A stretch of DNA of 64,000 nucleotides from Halomonas organivorans (GCF_014192055.1 NZ_JACHXM010000001.1:499148-563147); one strand, 5' to 3'; positions 1 through 9,503 are shown, counted from the stretch's first letter. A program made the numbers and translations. The notes: generated by a model from the sequence alone, not told the origin.

Positions 1-243
1 CGCGGGAATGCTCGCCACCAGGTCGATCCACCCCCAGCGCATGAAGCGCCACTTGTTCGGCGCGGCACGCAAGCGGATGCAGAAATCCGCGAAGAAGAAC
101 AGGCAGGCCACCAGATCGAGGTAGTGCAGCAGCCGCGACATCTCCGGCGGCAAGGCGAAGAGCACGTCCACGGCCAGCGCACCGAGGACGTAGAAGGACA
201 GCACGAGGATCAGCAGCTGGAAGGGGGTGAGACGATCGTTCAT
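1..243 (-). CDS. Ion transport (voltage-gated-like K+ channel) protein, N-terminal part
   Basis: The reading frame starts with ATG at 243 and leaves the window on the left, so only about 81 N-terminal residues are visible. They begin MNDRLTPFQLLILVLSFYVL, a hydrophobic helix. A second helix follows with a conserved Asp/Arg pair (FFFADFCIRL), and then a WGWIDLVASIP segment. This resembles the S1-S3 part of voltage-sensor domains in bacterial ion transport (Kv-like) channels. The pore and selectivity filter would lie outside the window, so ion selectivity cannot be judged. The gene is separated from the downstream-oriented metallopeptidase by about 100 bp and there is no sign that it belongs to the aromatic island. 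Confidence 0.7.
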   Translation of the reverse strand, partial: MNDRLTPFQLLILVLSFYVLGALAVDVLFALPPEMSRLLHYLDLVACLFFFADFCIRLRAAPNKWRFMRWGWIDLVASIPA

Positions 244-344
244 GGCATAGAGATCGGATTCGATGGTACGAAATGCCGAACCTTACGCTCCCGGCGCCCG
301 CTTGTCGCCTCTCCCCCTTCACGACGGGCCTTCACGACGGGACA

Positions 345-1133
345 TCAACCGCAGGCCGGCGCCTGGGCCTGGCGGCCTAGCGCGCGTGCCTCGTCGAGGT
401 GTCCTTCCAGCAGTGCGATGCGCGAGTCGTGGGCGGGGTGGGTGGAGAGAAACTCCGGCGGCTGGCCGCCCCCCGCCGCGGCCATGTTGCGCCACAGCGC
501 GACGCTTTCCCCAGGCTCGAAGCCCGCCGCCGCCATGATTTCCAGCCCCATCAGGTCGGCTTCCTCTTCATGGGTGCGGCTGAACGGCAGGCTGATGCCC
601 AACCGGGCGCCGATGCCCAGCGCCCGCATCAGCGGCTCCCCGGCCAGCTCGCCTTCGCTGACCAGCCCCACCACCAGCAGCGCGGCCTTGATGCCCAGCT
701 GCTGGGTCAGCCGCTCGTTGCCGTGGTCGGCCAGCACGTGGGCGACCTCGTGACCGATCACCGCCGCCAATTGGTCAGGCGACTCGGCCACCCGCAGCAG
801 GCCGCTATGCACGCCGATGCGCCCGCCGGGCAAGGCGAAGGCGTTGGGCGCGGCATCGTCGAACACCACCACCTCCCAGGCCTCGGGCATCTCGACCTCG
901 GGATAGTGGCGCCGCGCGGCCTCCACCACCGCGTCGGCCACACACTGCACCCGCCGGTCGATGGCCGAATCTTGCACGGTGGGCCGGCGCTCGCGCAGCT
1001 GGGCGAAGCTCCGCTCGCCCAGCTGCGCCATCAGGGTGTCGGGCACCAGCGCCAGCTGCGAGCGCCCGGAAGGGGTTTCCTCGCAGCCGGCCAGCAACAG
1101 CACCAGCAGGATCCACGTCAGTACACGTTTCAC
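345..1133 (-). CDS. M48-family metallopeptidase, lipoprotein
   Basis: A 262-residue predicted zinc endopeptidase. The N-terminus is a lipoprotein signal (MKRVLTWILLVLLLAGC) with Cys17 as the probable lipidated residue, so the protein should be tethered in the envelope. The zinc site HEVAH lies at about residues 128-132, and a downstream HEEEADLMGLE segment can supply the glutamate third ligand, the usual M48 arrangement. The length fits LoiP/YcaL/BepA-type periplasmic M48 proteases rather than membrane-embedded HtpX, because no other transmembrane helices are visible. These enzymes act in envelope quality control. There is no evident functional link with the neighbouring aromatic genes. Confidence 0.9.
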   Translation of the reverse strand: MKRVLTWILLVLLLAGCEETPSGRSQLALVPDTLMAQLGERSFAQLRERRPTVQDSAIDRRVQCVADAVVEAARRHYPEVEMPEAWEVVVFDDAAPNAFALPGGRIGVHSGLLRVAESPDQLAAVIGHEVAHVLADHGNERLTQQLGIKAALLVVGLVSEGELAGEPLMRALGIGARLGISLPFSRTHEEEADLMGLEIMAAAGFEPGESVALWRNMAAAGGGQPPEFLSTHPAHDSRIALLEGHLDEARALGRQAQAPACG

Positions 1134-1160
1134 GATCGTTCGTCTCTCGGCTCGGCGGGG

Positions 1161-2114
1161 TCAGGCCTGAGAGGATGCCATGCTCCGCTGCAGACGATCG
1201 AGCACCCGCATGCTCGGCAGGCAGCTGGAAAAGGAGGCCTCGGGCGCGCGGCCCTCGCGGATGGCGGCGACGAACTCGCGGTCCTGGTCGAGGAAGCCAC
1301 TGCCGCTCAACGGAACCGACTCGCCCCGATGATCCTCGAGCTCATCGCGGAAGGCCAGGAAGGTATCTTCCTCGCCGATGTAGCGATAGAAGCCGCCGAA
1401 CGGGCCGCGGTTGTTGAACGACAGCGCCAGGGTCGCCAGTACCCCGCGGCGCGAGCGCAGCCCGATGCTCATGTCCATGGGAATGCCGAGCTCGGGATGG
1501 TCCGGCCCCCGGCTGCCCCAGGCCTCGGGCTCGGGATCGTCGAGCAGCCAGGCAAAGAGGTCGACGCTGTGGCAGGCGTGGTGCCACAGCAGGTTGTCCA
1601 CCCAGCGGCGCGGCTGCCCCTGCATGTTGAGGTTCTCGCGACGGAAGAAATAGGTCTCCGAGACGAGGTGCTGGAGATGAAACTCGCCGGCGGCCAGGCG
1701 CCGCTTGAGCTCGCGGTGCGGCGGATTGAAGCGCCGCGTATGGGCTACCATGCAGACCCTGTCCGAGGCCTCGGCCCGGGCGACGATCCGCTCGGCATCG
1801 GCGAGGCTCAGGGCCATGGGAATCTCGCACAGCAGATGCTTGCCAGCGGCGATGACCCGCTCTGCCTGATCGGCATGCCGGGGACTCGGCGTGGCCAGGA
1901 TCACCGCGTCGAGGTCATCACGGGTCAGCGCCGTGTCCATGTCGAGCACCACCTCGGGGATCTGCCACTCCGCGGCGAAGGTGCGGGCATCGGCCTCGTC
2001 GCCACCCACCAGACAGGCCACCTCCACGCCGGGGATCTCGCCGAGGACCCGCATATGGACGCCGGCAATGCCCCCCTCGCCGGCCAGCAACAGACGCAGC
2101 GGTTGCTCGCTCAT
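1161..2114 (-). CDS. Gfo/Idh/MocA-family dehydrogenase, LigC-like
   Basis: A 317-residue NAD(P)-dependent oxidoreductase. The start at 2114 has a GGGAG ribosome-binding site. The N-terminus has a Rossmann motif (GEGGIAG). The family's usual EKP lysine motif appears as EIPM. Segments such as VCMVAHTRRFNP, ETYFFRREN, WHHACHSVDLFAWL and PMDMSI closely resemble, from memory, LigC, the 4-carboxy-2-hydroxymuconate-6-semialdehyde dehydrogenase of the protocatechuate 4,5-cleavage pathway. It lies downstream of pobA on the same strand, separated by a heptanucleotide repeat. No ligAB-type extradiol dioxygenase is in the window, which instead encodes ortho-cleavage. Its substrate is therefore uncertain: it may serve an extradiol branch located elsewhere, or a related semialdehyde or hemiacetal. 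Confidence 0.75.
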   Translation of the reverse strand: MSEQPLRLLLAGEGGIAGVHMRVLGEIPGVEVACLVGGDEADARTFAAEWQIPEVVLDMDTALTRDDLDAVILATPSPRHADQAERVIAAGKHLLCEIPMALSLADAERIVARAEASDRVCMVAHTRRFNPPHRELKRRLAAGEFHLQHLVSETYFFRRENLNMQGQPRRWVDNLLWHHACHSVDLFAWLLDDPEPEAWGSRGPDHPELGIPMDMSIGLRSRRGVLATLALSFNNRGPFGGFYRYIGEEDTFLAFRDELEDHRGESVPLSGSGFLDQDREFVAAIREGRAPEASFSSCLPSMRVLDRLQRSMASSQA

Positions 2115-2206
2115 GGTGTTCTCCCTGCTTGAACGTCGAGCGCATGATTCCAGAGACGGCCCTGCGCAGAAAGCCCACAGCTCGTAGCCCTTTGCCTTTA
2201 ACCCGC

Positions 2207-2297
2207 AGCCCGAAGCCCGAAGCCCGAAGCCCGCAGCCCGCAGCCCGCAGCCCGCAGCCCGCAGCCCGCAGCCCGTAGCCCGCAGCCCGCAGCCCGC
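2207..2297. repeat. Heptanucleotide tandem repeat (AGCCCGC)n
   Basis: Thirteen contiguous 7-bp units of the form AGCCCGC, AGCCCGA or AGCCCGT fill the spacer between pobA and the LigC-like gene. The first three units end in A and one later unit ends in T; the rest are identical. Degenerate copies continue toward 2170. Because the unit length is not a multiple of three, copy-number change would shift any frame crossing it, but it is intergenic here. It lies in the presumed 5' untranslated or intercistronic region of the LigC-like gene, so copy number could alter mRNA structure or spacing. Confidence 0.95.
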
Positions 2298-2305
2298 AGC
2301 CGAGG

Positions 2306-3547
<1,242 letters not shown>

Positions 3548-3565
3548 TCACTGAAACCACGGCCT

Positions 3566-3581
3566 GGATAAGGCAATATCC
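3566..3581. promoter_or_regulatory. Inverted repeat in pobA-pobR intergenic region
   Basis: A short GGATA-N6-TATCC inverted repeat lies in the 150-bp space between the divergent pobA and its AraC-type regulator. This is where an activator site is expected. AraC proteins usually bind direct repeats, so the assignment is weak. Confidence 0.3.
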
Positions 3582-3653
3582 GCATCACGCCTTGGACATT
3601 TCCGGCATTAACCACCTACCTTAGTCGTAGTATCCCCATCTTCAGGAACCGCC

Positions 3654-4565
3654 ATGGCCGACTCCCTCGTGCCCGTCTTCCAGCTCTACGGCGAGACCCG
3701 ACAGTGGCCGACGCCCGACCTGCTGCACTGCGAATCGATCCCCGAGCGCAGCCGCCGCCACGACTGGCGCATTCGCCCCCACCGCCATGCCGACCTCTAC
3801 CACCTGCTGCATCTCTCGGCGGGCGGCGTGAACCTGGAGCTTGAGGGCAGCGAGCGGACCTTCGATGCCCCGCTGCTGATCGTGGTACCGGCCATGAGCA
3901 TCCATGGTTTTCATTTCTCGCCGGACACCCAGGGCCATATCGTCACCCTGTCGCGGCCGCTGGCCGAAGGACTGCAGCAGCGCCTGGCCGGCCAGGCCGG
4001 CGTGCTGGCACGGCCCGAGGCGCATCCGCTGAACTCGCCGCGTCAGCGGGCACGTATCGCCACCCTGATCGACCAGATCGACGACGAGTATCGGCACCCG
4101 GCGCTGGGCCGTAGCCACCTGCTGGAGGCCCTGGTGGAGGCACTGACCGTCGAGGTGGCACGGCTGGCAGAGCCGTTGCCCGGCGCCGCCGCGCGCTCGC
4201 GCCCTCGTCAGCGCGGCGAGGCAAGGGAACACCTTCAGGCCTACCAGGCATTGATCGAAGAGCACTACGCCGAGCAGCCCGGTATCGAGTGGTTCGCCGA
4301 ACGACTGGGCATGAGCAGCGCCCATCTCAACCTGCTGTGCCGACGCCTCGCCGGTCGCAGCGCACTGCAACTGCTCCATGAACGCCTGCTGCTCGAAGCC
4401 AAGCGTCAGCTCACCTATACCAACATGACGGTCGGCGAGGTGGCCGACGGCCTGGGCTTCTCCGAGCCCGCCTACTTCACACGCTTCTTCAAGCGCCTCA
4501 CCGGCATGCCGCCTCGCGACTTCCGGCACCAGCACAAGGGCACCGAACAGCCAGAGACGCCGTGA
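3654..4565 (+). CDS. pobR: AraC-family transcriptional regulator, PobR-like
   Basis: A 303-residue protein with an N-terminal cupin-type effector domain (HRHADLYHLLHLSAGGV, about residues 43-60) and a C-terminal double helix-turn-helix AraC domain. The second HTH region reads LGFSEPAYFTRFFKRLTGMPPRDFR. It is divergently transcribed from pobA with about 150 bp between the starts, the classic layout for the AraC-type PobR/PobC activators that respond to 4-hydroxybenzoate. The symbol is assigned from this context and from domain type. The IclR-type PobR of Acinetobacter is a different family. Confidence 0.85.
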   Translation: MADSLVPVFQLYGETRQWPTPDLLHCESIPERSRRHDWRIRPHRHADLYHLLHLSAGGVNLELEGSERTFDAPLLIVVPAMSIHGFHFSPDTQGHIVTLSRPLAEGLQQRLAGQAGVLARPEAHPLNSPRQRARIATLIDQIDDEYRHPALGRSHLLEALVEALTVEVARLAEPLPGAAARSRPRQRGEAREHLQAYQALIEEHYAEQPGIEWFAERLGMSSAHLNLLCRRLAGRSALQLLHERLLLEAKRQLTYTNMTVGEVADGLGFSEPAYFTRFFKRLTGMPPRDFRHQHKGTEQPETP

Positions 4566-4743
4566 AGCGCTTCTCTCTCGCTCTGACGATATCCACCTCC
4601 GCACATGCCCACATTCGTCGAATTGCCGTGCCAGAGTTGAATGCTAATCTCCCTGAGCGAATAACAAACATTAATTCGCATAACGAACCGCATTCATGAG
4701 CAATCCCCCTGCGGCCCTCCTCTCTCCACGGGAGATCCACACC

Positions 4744-5652
4744 ATGAAAAAACGTCTCTTCTGCCTGGCCGTGCTCGGCCTCTCGGCCAGCGCCTCCGGC
4801 GTGACACTGGCCGAAACCCAGGTGGTCATGCTCGGCACCGGCACCCCCGTCCCCGATGGTGAACGCGCGGGGGCCGGCGTCGCCGTCATCCACGACGGTG
4901 AAGCCTACGTCTTCGATGTCGGGGCGGGCGTCGTCGAACGAGCGACCCAAGCGGCCGAGCGATTCGATATCGAGCCGCTGAGCCCCATCAACATCGATCA
5001 CCTGTTCCTGACCCACCTGCACAGCGACCATGTGCTGGACTATCCGGAACTGCTGGCCACTTACTGGTGGCGGCGCAGCGATCAGCTGCAGGTCATCGGC
5101 CCGCCGGGCACCCACGCGATGAGCGAAGGCATCTACACCATGCTCGCCGATGACACCGAAACGCGCCTGAAGGACAAGAGCCCAGTCACCAATCCCGAGG
5201 CGGCCCATGCCGCCGTCACCGAGATCAGCGGCCCCGGCACGGTGTACGAGGCTGGCGAGATTCGGATCGACGCCTTCCCGGTGTCGCATGGCGACTGGGA
5301 CGAGGCCTACGGCTACAAGGTCACGACGCCCGACAAGACCATCGTCATCTCCGGCGACACCTCGATCGACGCCGAGGTCCAGCGCCAGGCCGAGGGCGCC
5401 GATATCCTGATCCATGAGGTGATCAGCCGCAGCGGTTGGGCAGATCTCCCGGAGCAATGGCAGGCCTACCATCAGTATGCCCACACCCTGAGCGACGAGC
5501 TGGCCGGCCTGGCGAACGCCGCCCGGCCGGACCTGCTGGTGCTCTACCATGTGCTGCACTACGGCGCGCCGATCGAGTCCGCCCTCGAGGAGGTTCAGCA
5601 GCGGTACGACGGCGAGGTGGTGCTGGCCGACGACCTCGACGTCTTCCGCTGA
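4744..5652 (+). CDS. Secreted MBL-fold metallohydrolase
   Basis: A 302-residue protein. The start at 4744 was chosen because a GGGAG ribosome-binding site precedes it by about 9 nt and it opens directly into a Sec signal peptide (MKKRLFCLAVLGLSASASG, cleavage near TLA-ET). The metal-binding motif HLHSDH lies at about 91-96, with later ligands plausible in VSHGD, SGDTS and VLHYG. Together these match the arylsulfatase/ribonuclease-Z-like branch of the metallo-beta-lactamase fold. The signal peptide argues for a periplasmic hydrolase rather than an RNA nuclease. A role in cleaving aromatic esters or sulfates is possible from the neighbourhood but has no direct support. Confidence 0.85.
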   Translation: MKKRLFCLAVLGLSASASGVTLAETQVVMLGTGTPVPDGERAGAGVAVIHDGEAYVFDVGAGVVERATQAAERFDIEPLSPINIDHLFLTHLHSDHVLDYPELLATYWWRRSDQLQVIGPPGTHAMSEGIYTMLADDTETRLKDKSPVTNPEAAHAAVTEISGPGTVYEAGEIRIDAFPVSHGDWDEAYGYKVTTPDKTIVISGDTSIDAEVQRQAEGADILIHEVISRSGWADLPEQWQAYHQYAHTLSDELAGLANAARPDLLVLYHVLHYGAPIESALEEVQQRYDGEVVLADDLDVFR

Positions 5653-5685
5653 CCCCCGTCTCCGTCTGCCCGTCGCGCTGACACG

Positions 5686-5713
5686 ACAAGGCCGGCCCGA
5701 GGGCCGGCCTTGT
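5686..5713. terminator. Bidirectional terminator hairpin
   Basis: A perfect 13-bp GC-rich stem with a 2-nt loop sits in the 105-bp gap between the convergent metallohydrolase and TRAP large-permease genes. It is followed by short T tracts only, so its strength is uncertain. Confidence 0.75.
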
Positions 5714-5757
5714 CCTGGCCTGTTGCCAGGCCGGGTCCGTGGGGAAGCACTCCCGGA

Positions 5758-7047
5758 CTACATCAGGAACAGCGTCGTCAGTGCAGGGAACAGGATCAGC
5801 AGCGCCAGGCGCACGAAGTCCGAGGCGATGAACGGCGACACCCCGCGGAAGATCTCGCCCAGCCCCACGTGCGGCGCCATGGCCTTGATCACGAACACGT
5901 TCATGCCCACCGGCGGGGTGATCAGCCCCAGCTCCACGGTCAGCACCGTGACGATGCCGAACCACACCGGGTCGATGCCCAGCGACTGGATGATCGGGAA
6001 CACCACCGGCACCGTGATCACCAGCATGGCGATGGAGTCCATGAACATGCCCAGCACGAAGTACATCAGCAGGATGCACAGCACGACCACGATCGGCGCC
6101 AGCTCCATGCCGTAGAGGAAGTCGCTGATCGAGAACGAGATCCGCGACACCGAGATGAAGTAGCCCAGGGTGTCGGCGCCCACCAGCATGAAGAACACCA
6201 CCGTCGACAGCGCCAGGGTCTCCTGCACCGCCCGCCACAGCTCACGCCCGCGCAGGCCCTTGGCCAGGGCGTAGAGCAGGGTGGCGAAGGCCCCTACGCT
6301 GGCCCCCTCGGTGGGGGTGAAGATGCCGAAGTAGATGCCCAGGATCATCACCAGGAACACCGCGAAGAACGGCACCAGCCCGGACAGCGAGGCCAGCTTC
6401 TCGCGCCACGTGGTCGGCTCGCCGGCCACCGCCAGCGACGGCTTCACGCGCATCACCACGGTCACCGTGAGCGCGTACATCACCAGCCCCATCAACCCCG
6501 GCACCAGCCCGGCCATGAACATGTCGCCCACCGACTGCTCGGTGAGGATGGCGTAGATCAGCAGCGCGATGGATGGCGGAATCATGATCCCCAGGGTGCC
6601 GCCGGCGGCCAGCGCGCCGGTGGCCAGGCCTCGATGGTAGCCATAGCGCTCCATCTCCGGCAGCGCCACGCGGGTCATGGTGCTGGCGGTGGCCAGCGAC
6701 GAGCCGGAGATCGCCGAGAACACCCCGCACGAGCCCACCGCGGCGATCGCCAGGCCGCCCTTCCAGCCGCCGCAGATCACCCGGGTGGCCTGGAACAGCT
6801 TGCCGGCCATGCCGGAGTGGGCCGCCAGCACGCCCATCAGGATGAACATCGGCACCGCACTGAAGCTGTAGTTGGACAGCACCTCCACCGGCACCGTCTT
6901 GAGCTGGGAAATCGCCGCGTCCCAGCTGATCACCTGGGCGAAGCCCACCACCCCGACGACCAGCATGGTCAGCGCCACCGGCACGCGCAGGATCATCAGC
7001 ACCAGCAGTCCGCCAAGGCCCAGCGTCCCGATCATCTCACTCGCCAT
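5758..7047 (-). CDS. TRAP transporter large permease (DctM family)
   Basis: A 429-residue multi-spanning membrane protein with the features of DctM subunits: about twelve hydrophobic segments and the conserved GVLAAHSGMAGKLF, SGSSLATASTMTRVALPEM and GGTLGIMIPPSIALLIYAILTE-type blocks. It forms the ion-coupled translocation channel of a TRAP uptake system. Its start overlaps the end of the small permease gene by 11 nt, so the two are translationally coupled. The operon (receptor, small permease, large permease) lies next to vanR, suggesting uptake of vanillate or a related aromatic acid; the substrate is inferred from position only. Confidence 0.95.
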   Translation of the reverse strand: MASEMIGTLGLGGLLVLMILRVPVALTMLVVGVVGFAQVISWDAAISQLKTVPVEVLSNYSFSAVPMFILMGVLAAHSGMAGKLFQATRVICGGWKGGLAIAAVGSCGVFSAISGSSLATASTMTRVALPEMERYGYHRGLATGALAAGGTLGIMIPPSIALLIYAILTEQSVGDMFMAGLVPGLMGLVMYALTVTVVMRVKPSLAVAGEPTTWREKLASLSGLVPFFAVFLVMILGIYFGIFTPTEGASVGAFATLLYALAKGLRGRELWRAVQETLALSTVVFFMLVGADTLGYFISVSRISFSISDFLYGMELAPIVVVLCILLMYFVLGMFMDSIAMLVITVPVVFPIIQSLGIDPVWFGIVTVLTVELGLITPPVGMNVFVIKAMAPHVGLGEIFRGVSPFIASDFVRLALLILFPALTTLFLM

Positions 7048-7567
7048 GGGACACCTCCGCGTCGCGACCGAACAGCGCGCCGAGCAGCGCCTCGATCAGG
7101 CTGCGTACCCCGAGCAGCAGGCTCAGGGCCGCGGCCGCGTAGTAGATGGGGCTCATCGGCAGGCGCAGGTCCTGGGTCACCTCGCCGTGGCCCGCGGCGC
7201 TCTGCGCCGAGTCGACCAGGCCGAGGAACAGCACCAGGCCCAGTGCCGCGAAACCCAGCAGGTAGACGCCATGCAGGCGGTTCTTTATCGCCGGGGCGAG
7301 GCCGTGGGAGAAGGCCTCGACCACCACCTGGCTCTTCTCGACGTTGGCCGCCATGGCGGCCAGCAGCGAGCACAGCATCAGGTAGCTGACCAGCTCGACG
7401 CTGCCGGTCACCCGCAGCGCGATGGCGCCCTCGGTGAGCCGATACAGGTAGCGGGTGCTGACGTCGGCGATGGTCACCGCCAGCAGGGCGACCAGGGCAA
7501 TGCCGGCCACCACCCGACAGACGAGGGCCAGCGCGTGGCTGGCCCGTTCCAGATAGGTCGTCATCAT
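7037..7567 (-). CDS. TRAP transporter small permease (DctQ family)
   Basis: A 176-residue protein with four hydrophobic segments, the usual DctQ topology (for example LVCRVVAGIALVALLAVTIA near the N-terminus). It pairs with the large permease, whose start it overlaps, and it begins 3 nt after the receptor gene ends, so the three genes form a tight operon. Two adjacent in-frame ATG codons (7567 and 7564) make the exact start ambiguous by one residue. Confidence 0.92.
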   Translation of the reverse strand: MMTTYLERASHALALVCRVVAGIALVALLAVTIADVSTRYLYRLTEGAIALRVTGSVELVSYLMLCSLLAAMAANVEKSQVVVEAFSHGLAPAIKNRLHGVYLLGFAALGLVLFLGLVDSAQSAAGHGEVTQDLRLPMSPIYYAAAALSLLLGVRSLIEALLGALFGRDAEVSHGE

Positions 7568-7570
7568 GGC

Positions 7571-8605
7571 TTATTCCTGGGACGCGGCGCCGGCGCAGGA
7601 ATCGCGAGCGGCCAGCGCCGCCTCGTAGACCTCACGGCCCGGCAGTCCACGCTCCTCGAGGTTGGCGAGATAGCCGTCGATGCCGTCCTTGAGCGGTTTC
7701 TGCCAGTCGGGATCGTTCAGCGGGTCGTCGATCTCGCGGATGGTGTGGCCGGCCTCGATGGCCTCCTGCTTGCCCTCGCGATCGAGCCGGTCGAACACCG
7801 CACCGGCGTTCTCGGCCCACTGCATGCCCGAGTTCTCGTCGATCACCGCCTGCTGCTCGGGGCTCAGGCGATCATAGGTACTCTGGTTCATGGTGGCGAC
7901 GAAGATCAGGGTGTAGAAGGGCACTTCGGTGTGGTAGTTCACCAGCTCGTTGATACGGAAGCCCTTGAGTCCTTCCCAGGGGAAGCTCAGGCCGTCGATC
8001 ACGCCGCGCTGCATGGCGGTGTAGATGTCCGGCGCCGGCATGCCGACCGGCGTGGCGCCCATGTTCTCGAGCATCTCTCCGGCCACCGCGGTGGGCCGGC
8101 GGATACGCAGGCCATCCAGGTCCGACGGCACCTGGACATCGGTGTCGATGGTGTGGATGCCGCCCGGCCCGGTGGTGAACATGAACAGCGGACGCGTATC
8201 CTCATACTCCGAGTCCAGGTGGCCCTCGTCGTAGAGGGTCTGCAGCACGCAGGCACCCTGGGTGGCGTTGTCGGCGACCCCAGGCAGCTCGACGACCTGC
8301 GACAGCGGGAAGCGTCCCGCGGTGTAGCCCTGTGCCGTGGCGCCGATATCGGCGATGCCGTTGGCCGCCGCCTCGTAGATGGCATCGGGCTTGGCCAGGG
8401 TGCCGGAGGGGTACATCTCGACGCGCAGATCACCGTCGGAATCCTCCTCGACGGCCTTGGCCCAGGCCTCGAACAGATCCTGGTTGATGCCGGAGGCACC
8501 GGGCCAGAAGTGGGCCATGCGCAGGGTCGTGGCGGCCTGTGCAGAAGCGGTGGCCAGGCCGGCGATGGTTGCCGCCAGCAGGCAAGCGGTGACCTTGGTC
8601 TTCAT
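7571..8605 (-). CDS. TRAP solute-binding receptor (DctP family)
   Basis: A 344-residue periplasmic substrate-binding protein. The start at 8605 follows a CGGAGGAAA ribosome-binding site and gives a clear signal peptide (MKTKVTACLLAATIAGLATASAQA). DctP-family landmarks include MAHFWPGASG, GIADIGATAQGYTAGRFPL and the ligand-carboxylate arginine region LRIRRPTAVAGEM. It is closely similar along its whole length to the receptor encoded downstream of vanB (11668-12678), so the two probably bind related aromatic acids. Its upstream region holds a 14-bp perfect palindrome and a degenerate VanO-like site. Confidence 0.95.
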   Translation of the reverse strand: MKTKVTACLLAATIAGLATASAQAATTLRMAHFWPGASGINQDLFEAWAKAVEEDSDGDLRVEMYPSGTLAKPDAIYEAAANGIADIGATAQGYTAGRFPLSQVVELPGVADNATQGACVLQTLYDEGHLDSEYEDTRPLFMFTTGPGGIHTIDTDVQVPSDLDGLRIRRPTAVAGEMLENMGATPVGMPAPDIYTAMQRGVIDGLSFPWEGLKGFRINELVNYHTEVPFYTLIFVATMNQSTYDRLSPEQQAVIDENSGMQWAENAGAVFDRLDREGKQEAIEAGHTIREIDDPLNDPDWQKPLKDGIDGYLANLEERGLPGREVYEAALAARDSCAGAASQE

Positions 8606-8668
8606 GGTTTCCTCCGAGCGTTCGCATCTTGGTCGTATGCCACCTGCGGTTCGCATGGTGAACATCTG

Positions 8669-8682
8669 TTCGTTATAACGAA
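8669..8682. promoter_or_regulatory. 14-bp palindrome upstream of TRAP operon
   Basis: TTCGTTATAACGAA is a perfect palindrome 64 bp upstream of the receptor start. Its GTTCG...CGAA arms resemble the IclR-type boxes seen near pcaR and pcaI in this window, but the spacer is one base longer. It probably overlaps the operon promoter. Confidence 0.55.
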
Positions 8683-8730
8683 GAAAGGTAAACCACCCGT
8701 CGCCAGGGGGGAAAGCGACTTTGGTCGTAG

Positions 8731-8742
8731 ATGGGATCCATC
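8731..8742. promoter_or_regulatory. Degenerate VanO-like site
   Basis: ATGGGATCCATC matches 9 of 12 positions of the VanR operator ATTGGATCCAAT known from Caulobacter. It lies between vanR and the TRAP receptor gene, where a VanR site controlling uptake would be expected. Being imperfect, it may be chance. Confidence 0.35.
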
Positions 8743-8756
8743 GACACCCGTCTGGC

Positions 8757-9437
8757 TCAGCGAGACCGCCCTTCCAGCACCTCAGCGTAGCGCAGCCCGA
8801 CCAGGGCATGTTCGCGCATCAGCATCTCGGCGCGGGCGCCCTCCCCGTCGCGCAGCGCCTGGAGCACCAGCTCGTGATGCATCTGCGCCAGCTGCAGCTT
8901 GCGATACTCCCGTTCCAGCGCCCCGGTATCGAGGATGATCGAGTCCGCCGCCGCAAACGGGAGATGGTTGTTGCGAGCGATCGCATCGCCGATGACCTCG
9001 CTGCCGGCCGACGCCACGATCGCATCGTGGAAGCCCAGATTCAGCTCGCTCCAGTCGACGACATCGTCTTCGTCGAGATAGCCCTTGGCGAGCAGATCAC
9101 GCCCTTTTTGGATCCATAACTCCAATTGGCCGAGCAGCTCCGAGGAGAGTCCCTGCTCGGCCAGACGGCGTGCCGCCAGCCCCTCCAGGACGCCCCGCAC
9201 CTCCACCGCACAGCGCACATCGGTGTCGGAGAATTCGCGCACCTGGAAGCCACGCTTGCCGGCCCGCTGCAGCAGTCCTTCCTGCTCCAGGGTGCGGAAA
9301 GCCAGGCGCACCGGCGTCCTCGACACGCCCAGCTGCTCCGCCACCGCGACCTCACCGAGCCGTTTCCCGGGCGCTAACTCACCGTCGCTGATCAATCGGC
9401 GAAGCTGGCTCACCACACTCTTGCCACTGTTACTCAC
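8757..9437 (-). CDS. vanR: GntR/FadR-family repressor, VanR-like
   Basis: A 226-residue regulator with an N-terminal winged HTH (LGEVAVAEQLGVSRTPVRLAFRTLEQEGLL, residues about 26-55) and a C-terminal all-helical FCD effector domain. It is divergent from vanAB with 143 bp between. VanR proteins repress vanAB and release DNA on binding vanillate. The intergenic region holds two copies of the VanR operator core TTGGATCCAA, which makes the assignment strong. The gene itself contains a near copy of this site at 9108-9117. Confidence 0.9.
   Translation of the reverse strand: MSNSGKSVVSQLRRLISDGELAPGKRLGEVAVAEQLGVSRTPVRLAFRTLEQEGLLQRAGKRGFQVREFSDTDVRCAVEVRGVLEGLAARRLAEQGLSSELLGQLELWIQKGRDLLAKGYLDEDDVVDWSELNLGFHDAIVASAGSEVIGDAIARNNHLPFAAADSIILDTGALEREYRKLQLAQMHHELVLQALRDGEGARAEMLMREHALVGLRYAEVLEGRSR
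9108..9117. promoter_or_regulatory. VanO-like half-perfect site inside vanR
   Basis: TTGGATCCAT within the vanR coding sequence matches 9 of 10 core positions of the two intergenic operators. It could act as an auxiliary operator allowing looping, or be coincidental coding sequence. Confidence 0.3.
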
Positions 9438-9480
9438 TTGATTTCCCTACCGTGATCATTCGATTCATCGCCGCGAAGAC

Positions 9481-9492
9481 TTTGGATCCAAC
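9481..9492. promoter_or_regulatory. VanR operator, distal
   Basis: TTTGGATCCAAC contains the palindromic core TTGGATCCAA of the known VanR operator. It lies just upstream of a possible -35 element (TTGACG, 9504-9509) for vanA and close to the vanR start, so it could control both directions. Confidence 0.85.
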
Positions 9493-9503
9493 TAAAGGAT
9501 AAG

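Noticed and set aside
399..2132. Long plus-strand open frame antisense to the M48 and LigC-like genes
   Set aside because: GC-rich DNA leaves long open frames opposite real genes; the translation is low-complexity and rich in Gly, Arg and Ala, while the minus-strand proteins have clear family motifs.
2207..2297. CRISPR-like array
   Set aside because: Units are 7 bp and contiguous without spacers, so this is a simple tandem repeat.
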